From Devosia aquimaris (GTDB lineage Bacteria > Pseudomonadota > Alphaproteobacteria > Rhizobiales > Devosiaceae), in NCBI RefSeq assembly GCF_020169335.1, contig NZ_JAIEZN010000002.1, positions 372,001 to 436,000 on the forward strand: a stretch of DNA of 64,000 nucleotides, written 5' to 3'. The notes beneath the pieces were generated by a model that saw nothing but the letters and a program-made list of their open reading frames with translations, was not told where the DNA came from and searched no databases. The position numbers were made by a program, and so were the translations under genes. Shown here in pieces: positions 27,547 to 36,422 of the stretch (the first letter of the stretch is position 1; every line of letters begins with the position of its first letter).

Positions 27547-28953
27547 ATGACCAAGGCTCGCACGCTTTACGACAAGATCTGGGACGACCATCTGGTCCAG
27601 AACAATGCAGATGGCACCTCGCTCATCTACATCGACCGCCACCTGGTGCATGAAGTGACCAGCCCGCAGGCCTTCGAAGGCCTGCGCATGAGCAAGCGCA
27701 GCGTGCGCCACCCCGAGCGGACCCTGGCCGTTGTCGACCACAACGTGCCCACCACCGACCGGTCCCTGCCCAATCCCGACCCCGAGAGCGCGATCCAGAT
27801 CGCGGCCCTGGCCGAGAACACCAAGGACTTCGGCATCGAATATTTCGACCCCTTCGACAAGCGTCAGGGCATTGTGCACATCGTTGGCCCCGAGCAGGGC
27901 TTCACCCTGCCCGGCATGACCATTGTGTGCGGCGACAGCCATACCTCCACCCACGGCGCCTTCGGTGCCCTGGCCCATGGCATCGGTACCTCCGAAGTCG
28001 AGCATGTGCTGGCCACCCAGACGCTGATCCAGCAGAAGGCCAAGAACATGCTGGTGCGCGTGGACGGCAAGCTCCCGCCCCATGTCACCGCCAAGGATAT
28101 CATCCTCGCCATCATCGGCGAGATCGGCACCGCTGGCGGCAATGGCCATGTGATCGAATTTGCCGGCGAAGCCATCCAGTCGCTGTCCATGGAAGGCCGC
28201 ATGACGGTCTGCAACATGACCATCGAGGGCGGCGCCCGCGCCGGCCTGATCGCCCCCGATCAGACCACCTTTGACTACGTCAAGGGCCGCAACCGCGCCC
28301 CGACCGGCAAGGCCTGGGACATGGCGCTCGACTACTGGAAGACGCTCTACACCGATGAGGGCGCCGTCTATGACAAGGTTGTGATCCTGGACGCGGCCAA
28401 TCTGCCGCCGATCGTCTCCTGGGGCTCTTCGCCCGAGGACGTCATCTCGGTGCAGGGCCAGGTGCCCAATCCCGACGACATCGCCGACGAGAACAAGCGC
28501 GCCTCCAAGTGGCGGGCGCTCGAATACATGGGCCTCGAGCCCGGCACGCCGATCACCGACATCGCCGTCGATCGCGTGTTCATCGGCTCGTGCACCAATG
28601 GCCGTATTGAGGATCTGCGCGCCGCTGCCGCCGTGATCCAGGGCCGTACGGTTGCCGCCACGGTCAACGCCATGGTCGTGCCTGGCTCGGGCCTAGTCAA
28701 GGATCAGGCAGAAGCCGAAGGCCTCGACAAAATCTTCAAGGATGCCGGCTTTGAGTGGCGCGAGCCCGGCTGCTCGATGTGCCTGGCCATGAACCCCGAC
28801 AAGCTCAAGCCGCATGAGCGTTGCGCCTCGACCTCAAACCGCAATTTCGAGGGCCGCCAGGGCTTCAAGGGCCGCACCCATCTGGTATCGCCCGCCATGG
28901 CCGCTGCGGCCGCCATCGCCGGCCACTTCGTCGACATCCGGCAGTGGCAGTAA
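27547..28953 (+). CDS. leuC: 3-isopropylmalate dehydratase large subunit
   Basis: A 468-residue iron-sulphur enzyme subunit of leucine synthesis, converting 2-isopropylmalate to 3-isopropylmalate with LeuD. The 4Fe-4S cysteines are in [14 protein letters not shown] near 349 and [11 protein letters not shown] near 409-412. The N-terminal [15 protein letters not shown] and [16 protein letters not shown] segments are diagnostic. The ATG at 27547 is chosen over an upstream frame extension because it gives the family N-terminus and follows CCGGAATACCGCC. leuD is not in the window. Its 3' end overlaps the next gene by 10 bases. Confidence 0.97.
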   Translation: MTKARTLYDKIWDDHLVQNNADGTSLIYIDRHLVHEVTSPQAFEGLRMSKRSVRHPERTLAVVDHNVPTTDRSLPNPDPESAIQIAALAENTKDFGIEYFDPFDKRQGIVHIVGPEQGFTLPGMTIVCGDSHTSTHGAFGALAHGIGTSEVEHVLATQTLIQQKAKNMLVRVDGKLPPHVTAKDIILAIIGEIGTAGGNGHVIEFAGEAIQSLSMEGRMTVCNMTIEGGARAGLIAPDQTTFDYVKGRNRAPTGKAWDMALDYWKTLYTDEGAVYDKVVILDAANLPPIVSWGSSPEDVISVQGQVPNPDDIADENKRASKWRALEYMGLEPGTPITDIAVDRVFIGSCTNGRIEDLRAAAAVIQGRTVAATVNAMVVPGSGLVKDQAEAEGLDKIFKDAGFEWREPGCSMCLAMNPDKLKPHERCASTSNRNFEGRQGFKGRTHLVSPAMAAAAAIAGHFVDIRQWQ

Positions 28954-29375
28954 GCCAGGCCGACTGGGGGGCGCGCTACGCGCCCACCCTTGACGACATC
29001 GAGGCCCTGGCCAGCCAGGCCCTCAAGGAACTGCCCGAGCCTTTCCGCTCCTTGGCGGCCGACGTCACCTGTTCGGTGGCTGACTATGCCGAGGACGATG
29101 TGCTCGAAGGCTTCGGCATGGAGAGCCCCTTCGAGCTGATGGGGCTGTTCGTGGGCATCGGCATGACCGAGGACGGCGCCGTGCCCCAGACCGGGCAACT
29201 GCCCAATACGGTGTTTCTCTATCGCCGCGCCATTCTCGACTACTGGGCCGAGAATGACGACAACACCCTGGGCGAAGTGGTGACCCATGTGCTCATCCAT
29301 GAGCTGGGCCACCATTTCGGTTTTTCCGACGAAGACATGGAAGCCATCGAGGCCGCCGCTGACAGCAGCGACTGA
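28944..29375 (+). CDS. metallopeptidase family protein (zincin-like, DUF1025)
   Basis: A 143-residue protein of the minimal zincin family. The zinc-binding motif [15 protein letters not shown] is near residues 119-133. Upstream are the conserved [25 protein letters not shown] and [18 protein letters not shown] segments. The first Met-type codon in a sensible place is a GTG at 28944, inside the end of leuC (10-bp overlap), suggesting coupling. Bacterial members are called metallopeptidases by motif only; activity has not been shown for most. Confidence 0.82.
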   Translation: MAVSQADWGARYAPTLDDIEALASQALKELPEPFRSLAADVTCSVADYAEDDVLEGFGMESPFELMGLFVGIGMTEDGAVPQTGQLPNTVFLYRRAILDYWAENDDNTLGEVVTHVLIHELGHHFGFSDEDMEAIEAAADSSD

Positions 29376-29399
29376 CCCCGCACCGGCGGCACCCGTCCG

Positions 29400-29699
29400 T
29401 CAGTCGCGCTGCACGAACTCGAACTCGGCCTCATTGCCGCCCGATGGATCGTCCGACACGCGCACGGCCAGATTGTTGGCATCAAGCGCATCGAACCACT
29501 CGTCCCAGCTCACCAGCTGGAAGCCGCCGATGCGGTCGGGTCCTTCATTGCCATCGGTATTGAGTTCATACTGGCCAAAGGTCAGCTGCAGCAGCGTGCG
29601 CGAGCCGGCGCCATCGGGCGTTTCCATCAGCATCGGGTTGCCGGCGCGGGCCGCGGCCCACTGGCGAATGTCTTCTCGTTTGGTCAAAATCTTGGCCAT
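29400..29699 (-). CDS. conserved hypothetical protein
   Basis: A 99-residue acidic protein starting MAKILTKREDIRQWAAARAGNP and continuing LLQLTFGQYELNTDGNEGPD and FQLVSWDEWFDALDANNLAVRV. I recall similar unnamed small proteins in alphaproteobacteria, but the family has no function known to me. No signal peptide, helix bundle or catalytic motif was seen. The ATG at 29699 is chosen over an in-frame start at 29765 because the conserved-looking sequence begins there. It is convergent with the metallopeptidase and divergent from rimM. Confidence 0.7.
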   Translation of the reverse strand: MAKILTKREDIRQWAAARAGNPMLMETPDGAGSRTLLQLTFGQYELNTDGNEGPDRIGGFQLVSWDEWFDALDANNLAVRVSDDPSGGNEAEFEFVQRD

Positions 29700-29811
29700 G
29701 CTGTGCACTCCTGCTTTGGCAATCCCGAAACGGGCACCCTGCCCGTTCGGCCTGGCAATTCCCAATATGGGTATTGCCTGCTAAGAGCACCATAGACTCC
29801 CCGGAGCTGTC

Positions 29812-30348
29812 ATGACCACCAAGACCAATTCCATCCTGCTTGGCCAGATCGGCGCCGCCCATGGCATCAAGGGCGCCGTGCGCATCACTGCCCACACCCA
29901 GGATCCCCTGGCCATCGGCGACTATGGCCCGCTGGCCACCGACCGACCGGGCCTGACCGTGACCATAACCAAATTGCGCCTGCACAAGAATGTTGTCGTT
30001 GCTCACATCAAGGGAATCGATGATCGCAACGCCGCCGAGGCGCTCAATGGCGTGAGCCTCTTCGTCGACCGCGATCGCCTGCCCGATCCCGAAGACGAGG
30101 ACGATTTCTACCACACCGACCTGATCGGCCTTGAGGCGCGCATCACCTCGGGCGTGGTCATCGGCAAAGTCGTGGCCGTGCCCAATTTCGGCGCCGGTGA
30201 CCTCATCGAAATCCGCGATGAGCAGAGCGGGGACACCTTCCTGTTCCCCTTCACCAAGGCCGTGGTCCCCTCCATCCACCTGGCCGAGGGCTATCTGGTG
30301 ATCGAAGTGCCGCTCGATGCCGAAGAGGGCGAGGAAGAGCCCGATTGA
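29812..30348 (+). CDS. rimM: ribosome maturation factor RimM
   Basis: A 178-residue 30S-subunit maturation factor. The N-terminal RimM domain starts [17 protein letters not shown] (about 8-24), followed by the PRC-barrel domain with [33 protein letters not shown] and [13 protein letters not shown]. It binds ribosomal protein S19 and helps fold the 16S 3' domain. The stop overlaps the trmD TTG start by 3 bases, the first step of the rimM-trmD-rplS unit. Confidence 0.95.
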   Translation: MTTKTNSILLGQIGAAHGIKGAVRITAHTQDPLAIGDYGPLATDRPGLTVTITKLRLHKNVVVAHIKGIDDRNAAEALNGVSLFVDRDRLPDPEDEDDFYHTDLIGLEARITSGVVIGKVVAVPNFGAGDLIEIRDEQSGDTFLFPFTKAVVPSIHLAEGYLVIEVPLDAEEGEEEPD

Positions 30349-31037
30349 GCTTTTCCGCTGACATCATCACCCTGTTTCCCGAGCTTTTTCCCGGGCCGCT
30401 GGGCGCCTCGGTGCTCGGACGGGGCCTGACCGACGGCCTGTGGTCGCTCAATGCCACCCAATTGCGCAGCTTTGCCACCGACCGCCACCACACCGTGGAC
30501 GACACACCCTCGGGTGGCGGCGCCGGCATGGTGCTCAAGCCCGATATCCTGGCCGGCGCCATCGACGCCGTCGCGCCGGCGGGAGACCCGCGTCCGCGCA
30601 TCCTGATGTCCCCGCGCGGCACGCCGCTGACGCAGAAGCGCGCCCGCGAGCTGGCCCTGGGACCCGGCGCCGTCATTATCTGCGGCCGCTTCGAGGGCAT
30701 CGACCAGCGCGTCATTGATGCCCGGGCGCTCGAGGAAATCTCGATTGGCGACTATGTGCTGGCCGGCGGCGAAGTGGCGGCCATGGTGCTGCTCGAGGCC
30801 GTGGTGCGGCTCATTCCCGGCGTACTGGGCGGCGCCGACAGCCATGCCGACGAGAGCTTTGAGAACGGCCAGCTCGAATACCCGCAGTACACAAGGCCAC
30901 AGACCTTCGAGGGCATGCCCATCCCGGCTGTGCTCACCTCGGGCGACCATGGCAAGATCGCCCGCTGGCGCGCCGAACAGAGCCTGGCGCTCACCCGGGC
31001 ACGGCGGCCAGACCTGCTGGACCGCGACAAGTCATAA
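30345..31037 (+). CDS. trmD: tRNA (guanine-37-N1)-methyltransferase
   Basis: A 230-residue SPOUT (trefoil-knot) enzyme that methylates G37 of tRNAs and prevents frameshifting. Landmarks are the N-terminal [28 protein letters not shown] near 62, [16 protein letters not shown] near 88, and the SAM-binding [12 protein letters not shown] near 111. The start is a TTG at 30345 overlapping the rimM stop (TTGA). The rplS gene follows after a 189-bp leader. Confidence 0.96.
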   Translation: MSFSADIITLFPELFPGPLGASVLGRGLTDGLWSLNATQLRSFATDRHHTVDDTPSGGGAGMVLKPDILAGAIDAVAPAGDPRPRILMSPRGTPLTQKRARELALGPGAVIICGRFEGIDQRVIDARALEEISIGDYVLAGGEVAAMVLLEAVVRLIPGVLGGADSHADESFENGQLEYPQYTRPQTFEGMPIPAVLTSGDHGKIARWRAEQSLALTRARRPDLLDRDKS

Positions 31038-31226
31038 AACTGTCCGAAACACTGGACTCTGCGCCCGTTTTCCCCTATAGCCGCGCCACTATCCGCAGGC
31101 CGGGCTAATCGGACCCGACCTGCACCAATAAAAAGACGACAACCCTCCGTTACCAACCAAGACCGGGCGGTCGGGCCGCAAGACCCGAACAACGCTCCTT
31201 TGAAAAGATTCAGAACGGAATCATCG
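31038..31226 (+). other. 189-bp leader between trmD and rplS
   Basis: No open frame of interest was seen. A GGGCGGTCGGGCCGCAAGACCCG stretch around 31166-31188 has self-complementary pieces (CGGTCGGG with CCCG), so an RNA fold upstream of rplS is possible. I see no clear match to a known ribosomal-protein leader. A separate promoter for rplS could also sit here. Confidence 0.25.
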
Positions 31227-31778
31227 ATGTCCAATATCATTCAGCAGCTCGAAGCCGAGCAGATGCAGGCTGTCGCCGAGAAGCGCCAGCTCCCCGAATT
31301 CACCCATGGTGACACCGTCAAGGTGTGGGTCCGCATCACCGAAGGCAGCAAGGAACGCCTGCAGGCCTATGAAGGCGTTGTGATCGCCATCAACGGCGGC
31401 GGCCTGATGGAAAGCTTCACCGTGCGCAAGATTTCGTACGGCGAAGGTGTCGAGCGCGTGTTCCCGCTCTATTCGCCCAATATCGCCAGCATCGAAGTGC
31501 TCAAGCGCGGCAAGGTGCGTCGCGCCAAGCTCTACTACCTGCGCGATCGTCGCGGCAAATCGGCTCGTATTTTCGAATCGACCAACTCGCGTACCAAGAA
31601 GATCGAGGCCACCGAGCGTGAAAACGCCCAGGCTGCCCGTGAAGCCCGCGAAGCTGAGAAGATCGCCGCTGCCGAGGCCTTTGCCGCCGAACAGGCTGCC
31701 AAGGACGCTGAAGCCGCAGCTGCTGCCAAGGCAGCCGAGGCTGCTGCAGCCGCCGAAGGCGAAGCCAAGAGCGAATAA
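31227..31778 (+). CDS. rplS: 50S ribosomal protein L19 with extended C-terminal tail
   Basis: A 183-residue L19, about 65 residues longer than the usual 115-120. Residues 1 to about 118 are the normal protein ([51 protein letters not shown]). The rest is an Ala/Glu/Lys-rich low-complexity tail, partly a predicted charged helix ([20 protein letters not shown]). Such tails are common in Hyphomicrobiales L19. The tail probably lies on the ribosome surface. The ATG at 31227 gives the standard N-terminus. A terminator follows at 31820-31849. Confidence 0.96.
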   Translation: MSNIIQQLEAEQMQAVAEKRQLPEFTHGDTVKVWVRITEGSKERLQAYEGVVIAINGGGLMESFTVRKISYGEGVERVFPLYSPNIASIEVLKRGKVRRAKLYYLRDRRGKSARIFESTNSRTKKIEATERENAQAAREAREAEKIAAAEAFAAEQAAKDAEAAAAAKAAEAAAAAEGEAKSE

Positions 31779-31819
31779 GACAGGGCGACATAACCGCCCT
31801 TGCCTGATCACGAGATTGG

Positions 31820-31849
31820 AGCCCGGCCCCGCAAGGAGCCGGGCTTTTT
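31820..31849 (+). terminator. rho-independent terminator after rplS
   Basis: AGCCCGGC (31820-31827) pairs with GCCGGGCT (31838-31845) around a 10-nt loop and runs into TTTTT (31845-31849). It is 42 bp after the rplS stop codon and ends the rimM-trmD-rplS transcript. Confidence 0.85.
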
Positions 31850-31869
31850 CTATTGGGGAGACCACAACG

Positions 31870-32457
31870 ATGCAGACAGAGGGAACACTCAAGCAGCGTG
31901 CAGAGGCGATCCTGCGCGATACCGGCTGGCTGGACATGTTGATCGGGCGTTTTGGCGCCTGCGCGGTGACCGGCAGCGTGCGTTACGACCTGATGGTCTG
32001 GCCCGACATCGACATCCATATGCCGGTGCCGGCCAGCGCCCGCCTCGCCTGGGCGAGGCTGCTTGGCGACCTCAATGACGGGCTGGAGCGGGCCGGTTTG
32101 CGCCTGCACAAGGCCCAGATGCTCGATGACTATGTTGATCCCCACCCACTTGGCGCGGGGCTCTATTGGGGCGTCCAGTTTGTCGCCGGGGACGGCACGG
32201 CCTGGAAGGCCGATTTATGGGGTTGGGAGCCCGACGATTACGCGCGACGCCAGCAATCGGACGCCCGGCTGATTGCAGCGCTCGACACCGCCGACCGCGC
32301 GCTGATTCTGCGCCTCAAGACCCAGGCCCGGACGCGGAAGGACTATTATGGGGTTATTGTGAGCAGCTGGGACATCTACCAGTTCGTCCTGGCCGGGGCC
32401 GGAACCACACTGGACGAAATCGAGGCCTGGAAGGCGCGCGCGACGGCAAAGCCCTGA
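31870..32457 (+). CDS. putative nucleotidyltransferase-fold protein
   Basis: A 195-residue protein with a nucleotidyltransferase-like signature: G35-S36 followed by an acidic pair D46/D48 (CAVTGSVRYDLMVWPDIDIHM). The rest includes YWGVQFVAGDGTAWKADLWGWEPDDY and SWDIYQFVLAGAG. This GS-x(n)-DxD arrangement is shared with small resistance-type and minimal nucleotidyltransferases. I do not recognise a family or substrate. The ATG at 31870 follows GGGGAGACCACAACG. It is monocistronic between the rplS terminator and xth. Confidence 0.55.
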   Translation: MQTEGTLKQRAEAILRDTGWLDMLIGRFGACAVTGSVRYDLMVWPDIDIHMPVPASARLAWARLLGDLNDGLERAGLRLHKAQMLDDYVDPHPLGAGLYWGVQFVAGDGTAWKADLWGWEPDDYARRQQSDARLIAALDTADRALILRLKTQARTRKDYYGVIVSSWDIYQFVLAGAGTTLDEIEAWKARATAKP

Positions 32458-32471
32458 CCGGTCGCGACAGC

Positions 32472-32485
32472 GATTCACGTGAAAC
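32472..32485. other. parS-like site 1 (one arm variant, contains GANTC)
   Basis: GATTCACGTGAAAC, one mismatch from the palindrome GTTTCACGTGAAAC, in the intergenic space before xth. The variant arm is GATTC, a CcrM methylation motif. It is the outermost site of the cluster on this side. Confidence 0.6.
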
Positions 32486-32578
32486 CATGCCAGGGCACGG
32501 CCCATCATTGGCGAATTCCGGCTTGTCCTTGGCGCTCGGCTTGGCGATAACTAGGCCCCCGCCAGCCAAAGGCCCGTC

Positions 32579-33391
32579 ATGCCCGTCTCCGTCGTTACCT
32601 GGAACATCAATTCGGTCCGCCTGCGCCTGCCCATGGTGCTCGACTTCATCGCGCAGTATCGCCCCGACGTGCTGATGCTGCAGGAAATCAAATGCACCAA
32701 TGACCAGTTCCCGACCAATGCCTTTGCCGAAGCGGGCTATCCCTACCAGGCCGTGCATGGCCAGAAGGGCTACCATGGCGTGGCCATCGTTTCGAAGTTT
32801 CCGCTGACCGACATTTCGAGCCGCGTCTTCTGTGAAATTCCCGAATCACGCCATGTCTCGGCCGTGCTCGACCTCGGCCATGGTCCGCTGACGGTGCATA
32901 ATTTCTATATTCCGGCCGGCGGCGACGAGCCGGACGTGACCATCAACCCCAAGTTCAAGCACAAGCTCGATTTCCTCAGCGAGCTGACCAGCTGGTTCAG
33001 CGAGCCCATGTTCGCCAGGGGGCACCTGATTGCGGGCGATTTCAACATTGCCCCGCACGAGAACGACGTCTGGAACCACAAGCAGCTGCTCAAGGTGGTG
33101 AGCCACACGCCCATCGAGACCGAGGCGCTCAACGCCATCCTCAATGGCGGCCATGGCTGGACCGACCTGGTGCGCAAGCACGTGCCGCATGACACCAAGC
33201 TCTATTCCTGGTGGAGCTATCGCGGTCAGGACTGGAACGCCTCCGATCGCGGCCGGCGGCTTGACCACATCTGGGCCACCGGCGATGTCGCCGCCCATTG
33301 CATTGCCGCCGAGATCATCCGCCCGGCCCGCGGCTGGACCGACAAGCCCAGCGACCACGTTCCCGTCATCGCCACCTTTGCCGGCATCTAG
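32579..33391 (+). CDS. xth: exodeoxyribonuclease III
   Basis: A 270-residue EEP-fold AP endonuclease/3'-exonuclease for base-excision repair. Motifs are TWNINSVRLRLP near 7-18, LQEIKCTNDQFP, the catalytic GDFNIAPHENDVW near 154-166, and the final RRLDHIWAT and SDHVPVIATF near 255-264. Length and order match XthA. The start follows CAAAGGCCCGTC with an ATG at 32579. It is convergent with the DUF930 gene, whose stop overlaps its end by 4 bases. Confidence 0.94.
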   Translation: MPVSVVTWNINSVRLRLPMVLDFIAQYRPDVLMLQEIKCTNDQFPTNAFAEAGYPYQAVHGQKGYHGVAIVSKFPLTDISSRVFCEIPESRHVSAVLDLGHGPLTVHNFYIPAGGDEPDVTINPKFKHKLDFLSELTSWFSEPMFARGHLIAGDFNIAPHENDVWNHKQLLKVVSHTPIETEALNAILNGGHGWTDLVRKHVPHDTKLYSWWSYRGQDWNASDRGRRLDHIWATGDVAAHCIAAEIIRPARGWTDKPSDHVPVIATFAGI

Positions 33392-34104
33392 AACGCGGGC
33401 TCGAGCCCGTCGTCATCGGCATTGAGGAAGTGCTCTTCCCATTCGTTTTCCGGCACGATGGCGCCCGGGGTGAAGGCAAAATCGGTCACCGCTGACAGGT
33501 CCGGCGCGGCCGTGCAGTCATAGTTGACATGGTACCATTGCTGCCCCTGCCGAAACGCCCCGCCGGGGGCGCCAAGGTGGTTGCCGGCAATGTCCATGTC
33601 GCCAAAGGCATAGCCCACGACCGTGTTGGGCTTCGGTTCGCCCAGCGTCTGGCCCAATTGCTCCAGCGCCTCGATGTTGCAAAGCTGGATCAACTGCTCG
33701 CCACTGCCCAGAAGCCCGAAATTGCGCTGCAACTCCCTGTTGCGCGGATCGTTCAATATGCCGGCGGCATAGAACTGCGTGGCCCGCTGCGGGCTAGGAC
33801 GATCGGCCTCAACTGGCGGGGCGTCTTGTGCGCCAACGGATTCGGCATCTCCCTCACCGGGCGCGTCCACAGACCGGGCTATTGGCTCGGTCTGCGACGC
33901 TGCCGGCTGTTGCGCGACCGCTGCAGACGCTTTTGCCGGCGGCGGTGGCACGAGATCGACATTGACCACGCTGAGAAGCGGCGGAGCGAGCGCGTGTGAG
34001 AGATAGACATGCGCCAAAGCCGCCAGCAGCAGGCCATGGGCCAGCAGCGACAGCACGACGCCATTGGCCCCGACAGGGTTCTGGATATGTGGGAGCTTGA
34101 CCAT
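33388..34104 (-). CDS. DUF930 family envelope protein
   Basis: A 238-residue protein with one N-terminal transmembrane helix (about 13-33, VVLSLLAHGLLLAALAHVYL), a Pro/Ala-rich linker (about 45-100) as in TonB-type proteins, and a C-terminal DUF930 domain. That domain has QFYAAGILNDPRNRELQRNFGLLGS, QLCNIEALEQL and NVDYDCTAAPDL-like segments (here VNYDCTAAPDLSAV). The topology suggests a periplasmic domain tethered to the inner membrane. No function is known. The ATG at 34104 is preferred over an in-frame TTG at 34152. Confidence 0.82.
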   Translation of the reverse strand: MVKLPHIQNPVGANGVVLSLLAHGLLLAALAHVYLSHALAPPLLSVVNVDLVPPPPAKASAAVAQQPAASQTEPIARSVDAPGEGDAESVGAQDAPPVEADRPSPQRATQFYAAGILNDPRNRELQRNFGLLGSGEQLIQLCNIEALEQLGQTLGEPKPNTVVGYAFGDMDIAGNHLGAPGGAFRQGQQWYHVNYDCTAAPDLSAVTDFAFTPGAIVPENEWEEHFLNADDDGLEPAF

Positions 34105-34172
34105 GCCCTGCCCGCTTGCCGTTGAGCAGGCGTGGCGCGAGTTTGTGGCCAATATGCGGATGTGAGAAGGGT

Positions 34173-34643
34173 TTAGCTGACGCTGTCGCGCGGCTTCATC
34201 TTGCGGCCAACCGGCTCGAGCGCGCCCAGATAGCTGCCCAGGTCGCGCTCAATACGCGCGACCGCCTTCTGCGCCAGCTCGGGCGACTGCTGCACCAGCT
34301 TCATGAAGGCATGGCGGGGCACGAACAGCGTCGTGCACTCGGTCACCGCGGAGATGGTGACCGGCCGCGGCTTGGACAGGATCAGCGCCATGGTCAGCAC
34401 CACGCTGCCAGGCTCGGAAATGGCATAGGGCTTGCCGGGTATCTCGCCTTCCGGCTTGGCCTTGAGCGTGCCCGAAATCAGCACATGCGCGCCATCGGGC
34501 ACGTCGCCGGCCTGATAGAGCACGGCGTCGGGCTCATGCTGGCGGCGATCGCCAGCAAACGCCAGCAGCTGGCGCTGCTGGTCGTCGCAGATATCGAAGA
34601 ATTCGGCCCGTGCCAGCGCATCGGCCGCATCGTCGCTGATCAT
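34173..34643 (-). CDS. cyclic nucleotide-binding domain protein
   Basis: A 156-residue protein that is essentially one CNMP-binding (Crp/PKA-type) beta-roll without a DNA-binding domain. Typical segments are DADALARAEFFDICDD-like entry, VLYQAGDVPDGAHVLISGTL (about 42-61) and SEPGSVVLTMALILSKPRPVTISAVTE (about 76-102) with FVPRHAFMKLV. It lies 113 bp downstream of the CenR-like regulator on the same strand. In Brucella the otpR regulator is reported to share an operon with a similar gene, so the pairing is meaningful. The canonical phosphate-binding RxA Arg is at PRPVTISAV. Confidence 0.85.
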   Translation of the reverse strand: MISDDAADALARAEFFDICDDQQRQLLAFAGDRRQHEPDAVLYQAGDVPDGAHVLISGTLKAKPEGEIPGKPYAISEPGSVVLTMALILSKPRPVTISAVTECTTLFVPRHAFMKLVQQSPELAQKAVARIERDLGSYLGALEPVGRKMKPRDSVS

Positions 34644-34756
34644 GTGCCCCTATCCGGATGCGCCTTGGCCCCGCACTGCGGGGCCACTGCATCCTATAGG
34701 GCAATTCGCGCGGATTTGTACCGGATTTTGTGTTTCCGGCACGCCGTCCACGGCTT

Positions 34757-35440
34757 TCAGGGCACCAGGCGATAGCCACCTTCTTCGGTGACCAGCAAAC
34801 GGGCATTGGAGGGATCCCGCTCGATCTTCTGGCGCAGGCGGTAGATGTGGGTCTCCAGCGTGTGCGTGGTCACCCGATTGTTGTAGCCCCAGACTTCCTT
34901 GAGCAGGATGTCGCGGCTGATCGTCTTGGGGCCCTGGCGATAGAGAAACTTCAGGATCGAGGTTTCCTTGTCCGTCAGGCGGACCTTGCTGCCTTCATTG
35001 GTCTCGAGCACCTTGGCCGACGGCTGGAAGCTGTAGTGGCCAATGGTGAAGACCACGTCCTCGCTCTGGTCGTGCTGGCGCAGGGCCGCATTGATGCGGG
35101 CCAGCAGCACGGGGAAGCGGAACGGCTTGGTCAGATAGTCATTGGCCCCCGAATCGAGGCCACGGATCTCATCGGCTTCACTGTCGTGTCCGGTCAGCAT
35201 GAGGATGGGGCTGTTGTAGCCCTCTTCGCGCAGAACCTTGACGGCTTCCCGGCCATCCATGTCGGGCAGGCCGACGTCCAGGATCATCAGGTCGATATTG
35301 TGGTCGCGCGTCGCTTTGAGGGCATCATTTGCCGTTTCAGCCTGAACAATCTCGAATTCAGGAAGGGTCTCGAGCTGTTCGACCAGGTTCTGGCGCAGAT
35401 CCGCATCATCGTCTACGAGCAAGATGCGTCGCTTGTTCAT
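34757..35440 (-). CDS. cenR: OmpR-family response regulator, CenR/OtpR-like
   Basis: A 227-residue two-domain regulator. The receiver has the acidic pocket D10-D12, phospho-acceptor D55 (MILDVGLPD) and K105 (YLTKPF). The winged-helix OmpR DNA-binding domain (about 130-227) contains TDKETSILKFLYRQGPKTISRDILLKEVWGY and the recognition-helix region TTHTLETHIYRLRQKIE. The closest match I recall is CenR/OtpR, an envelope-stress and division regulator of alphaproteobacteria; CenK-type kinase is not in the window. The gene name is a family judgement. Confidence 0.8.
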   Translation of the reverse strand: MNKRRILLVDDDADLRQNLVEQLETLPEFEIVQAETANDALKATRDHNIDLMILDVGLPDMDGREAVKVLREEGYNSPILMLTGHDSEADEIRGLDSGANDYLTKPFRFPVLLARINAALRQHDQSEDVVFTIGHYSFQPSAKVLETNEGSKVRLTDKETSILKFLYRQGPKTISRDILLKEVWGYNNRVTTHTLETHIYRLRQKIERDPSNARLLVTEEGGYRLVP

Positions 35441-35605
35441 TGTTATCTCCGGTCTTTTTGCCTCTGCCCGCCCGTGGTCACTTTATTGCGACCCGATTCG
35501 GGCCAGCCAATCACATCGGCGTTATGGGAGGAGGAACGAAGACTTAACCGGACAAGTTGCAGGCAATAAGGCAGAGCTTGGGGCCGAAGTAGACCCAAAC
35601 AAGTC

Positions 35606-36292
35606 TCAGTCGCCGCTGCGAAGGGCCGGGCGCGCGCCAAACAACGCCGAGCCAACGCGAACATGTGTGGCGCCCATGGCGACGGCGACCGGGAAATCCG
35701 AACTCATGCCCATCGACAGCTGCGCGACGCCGGCGGCTTTGGCCAGGCCCACCATCTGCGCGAAATAGGGCCCGGGCGGCACGCCCTCGGGCGGAATGCA
35801 CATCAGCCCGACGATATCGAGCCCATGCACATCGCGGCAGCGGGCGACGAACTCGACGGTCTCGGCCGGGGCAATGCCGGCCTTTTGCGGCTCGAGCCCG
35901 ATGTTGACCTGCACCAGGCAAGGGAGCCGGCGACCGGCGCGCGCCATCTCCTCGGCCAGCACGCCGGCCAGCTTGTCGCGATCAACCGTCTCGATGACAT
36001 CGAACAGCGCCACGGCATCGCGCGCCTTGTTGGTCTGCAGCGGCCCGATCAGATGCAGGCTGACGCCGGCAAAACGCTCGCGCAGGCCGGGCCATTTTTC
36101 CTTGGCCTCCTGCACCCGGTTCTCCCCGAACACACGTTGCCCGGCCTCGAGAAACGGCACGATGGCCTCGGCTGCAAAGGTCTTGGACACGGCCACCAGC
36201 GTCACCTGCTCGGGCGGCGGCCCGAAGCGCAGGCGGGCGGCCTCGATCTGGGCGGTGATGTCGGCAAGCTTCTCGGCGGCACTGGCATCCAT
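35606..36292 (-). CDS. YggS/PLPBP family pyridoxal-phosphate-binding protein
   Basis: A 228-residue PLP-binding protein with the alanine-racemase-like TIM-barrel fold. The PLP lysine is K37 in VAVSKTF, and the other landmarks FGENRVQEAKEKWPGL, HLIGPLQTNK, NIGLEPQKAG and SMGMSSDFPVAVAMGATHVRVGSALFG are all present. The family controls PLP and vitamin B6 homeostasis and amino-acid pools. The ATG at 36292 is preferred over an upstream frame extension to 36403. Its promoter region is shared with divergent leuS (130 bp between). Confidence 0.93.
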   Translation of the reverse strand: MDASAAEKLADITAQIEAARLRFGPPPEQVTLVAVSKTFAAEAIVPFLEAGQRVFGENRVQEAKEKWPGLRERFAGVSLHLIGPLQTNKARDAVALFDVIETVDRDKLAGVLAEEMARAGRRLPCLVQVNIGLEPQKAGIAPAETVEFVARCRDVHGLDIVGLMCIPPEGVPPGPYFAQMVGLAKAAGVAQLSMGMSSDFPVAVAMGATHVRVGSALFGARPALRSGD

Positions 36293-36422
36293 GCTTTCGC
36301 CCTGTTCCTGTTGACCTTGCGGGGGATTTCTGGTGATGGTCCGGTAGACAAAATCCCCCATAAACGCAAGCCGGACCCAAGCTTCCCTCAGGCATTGCGG
36401 CACATTCCCAAGGACGACACAA

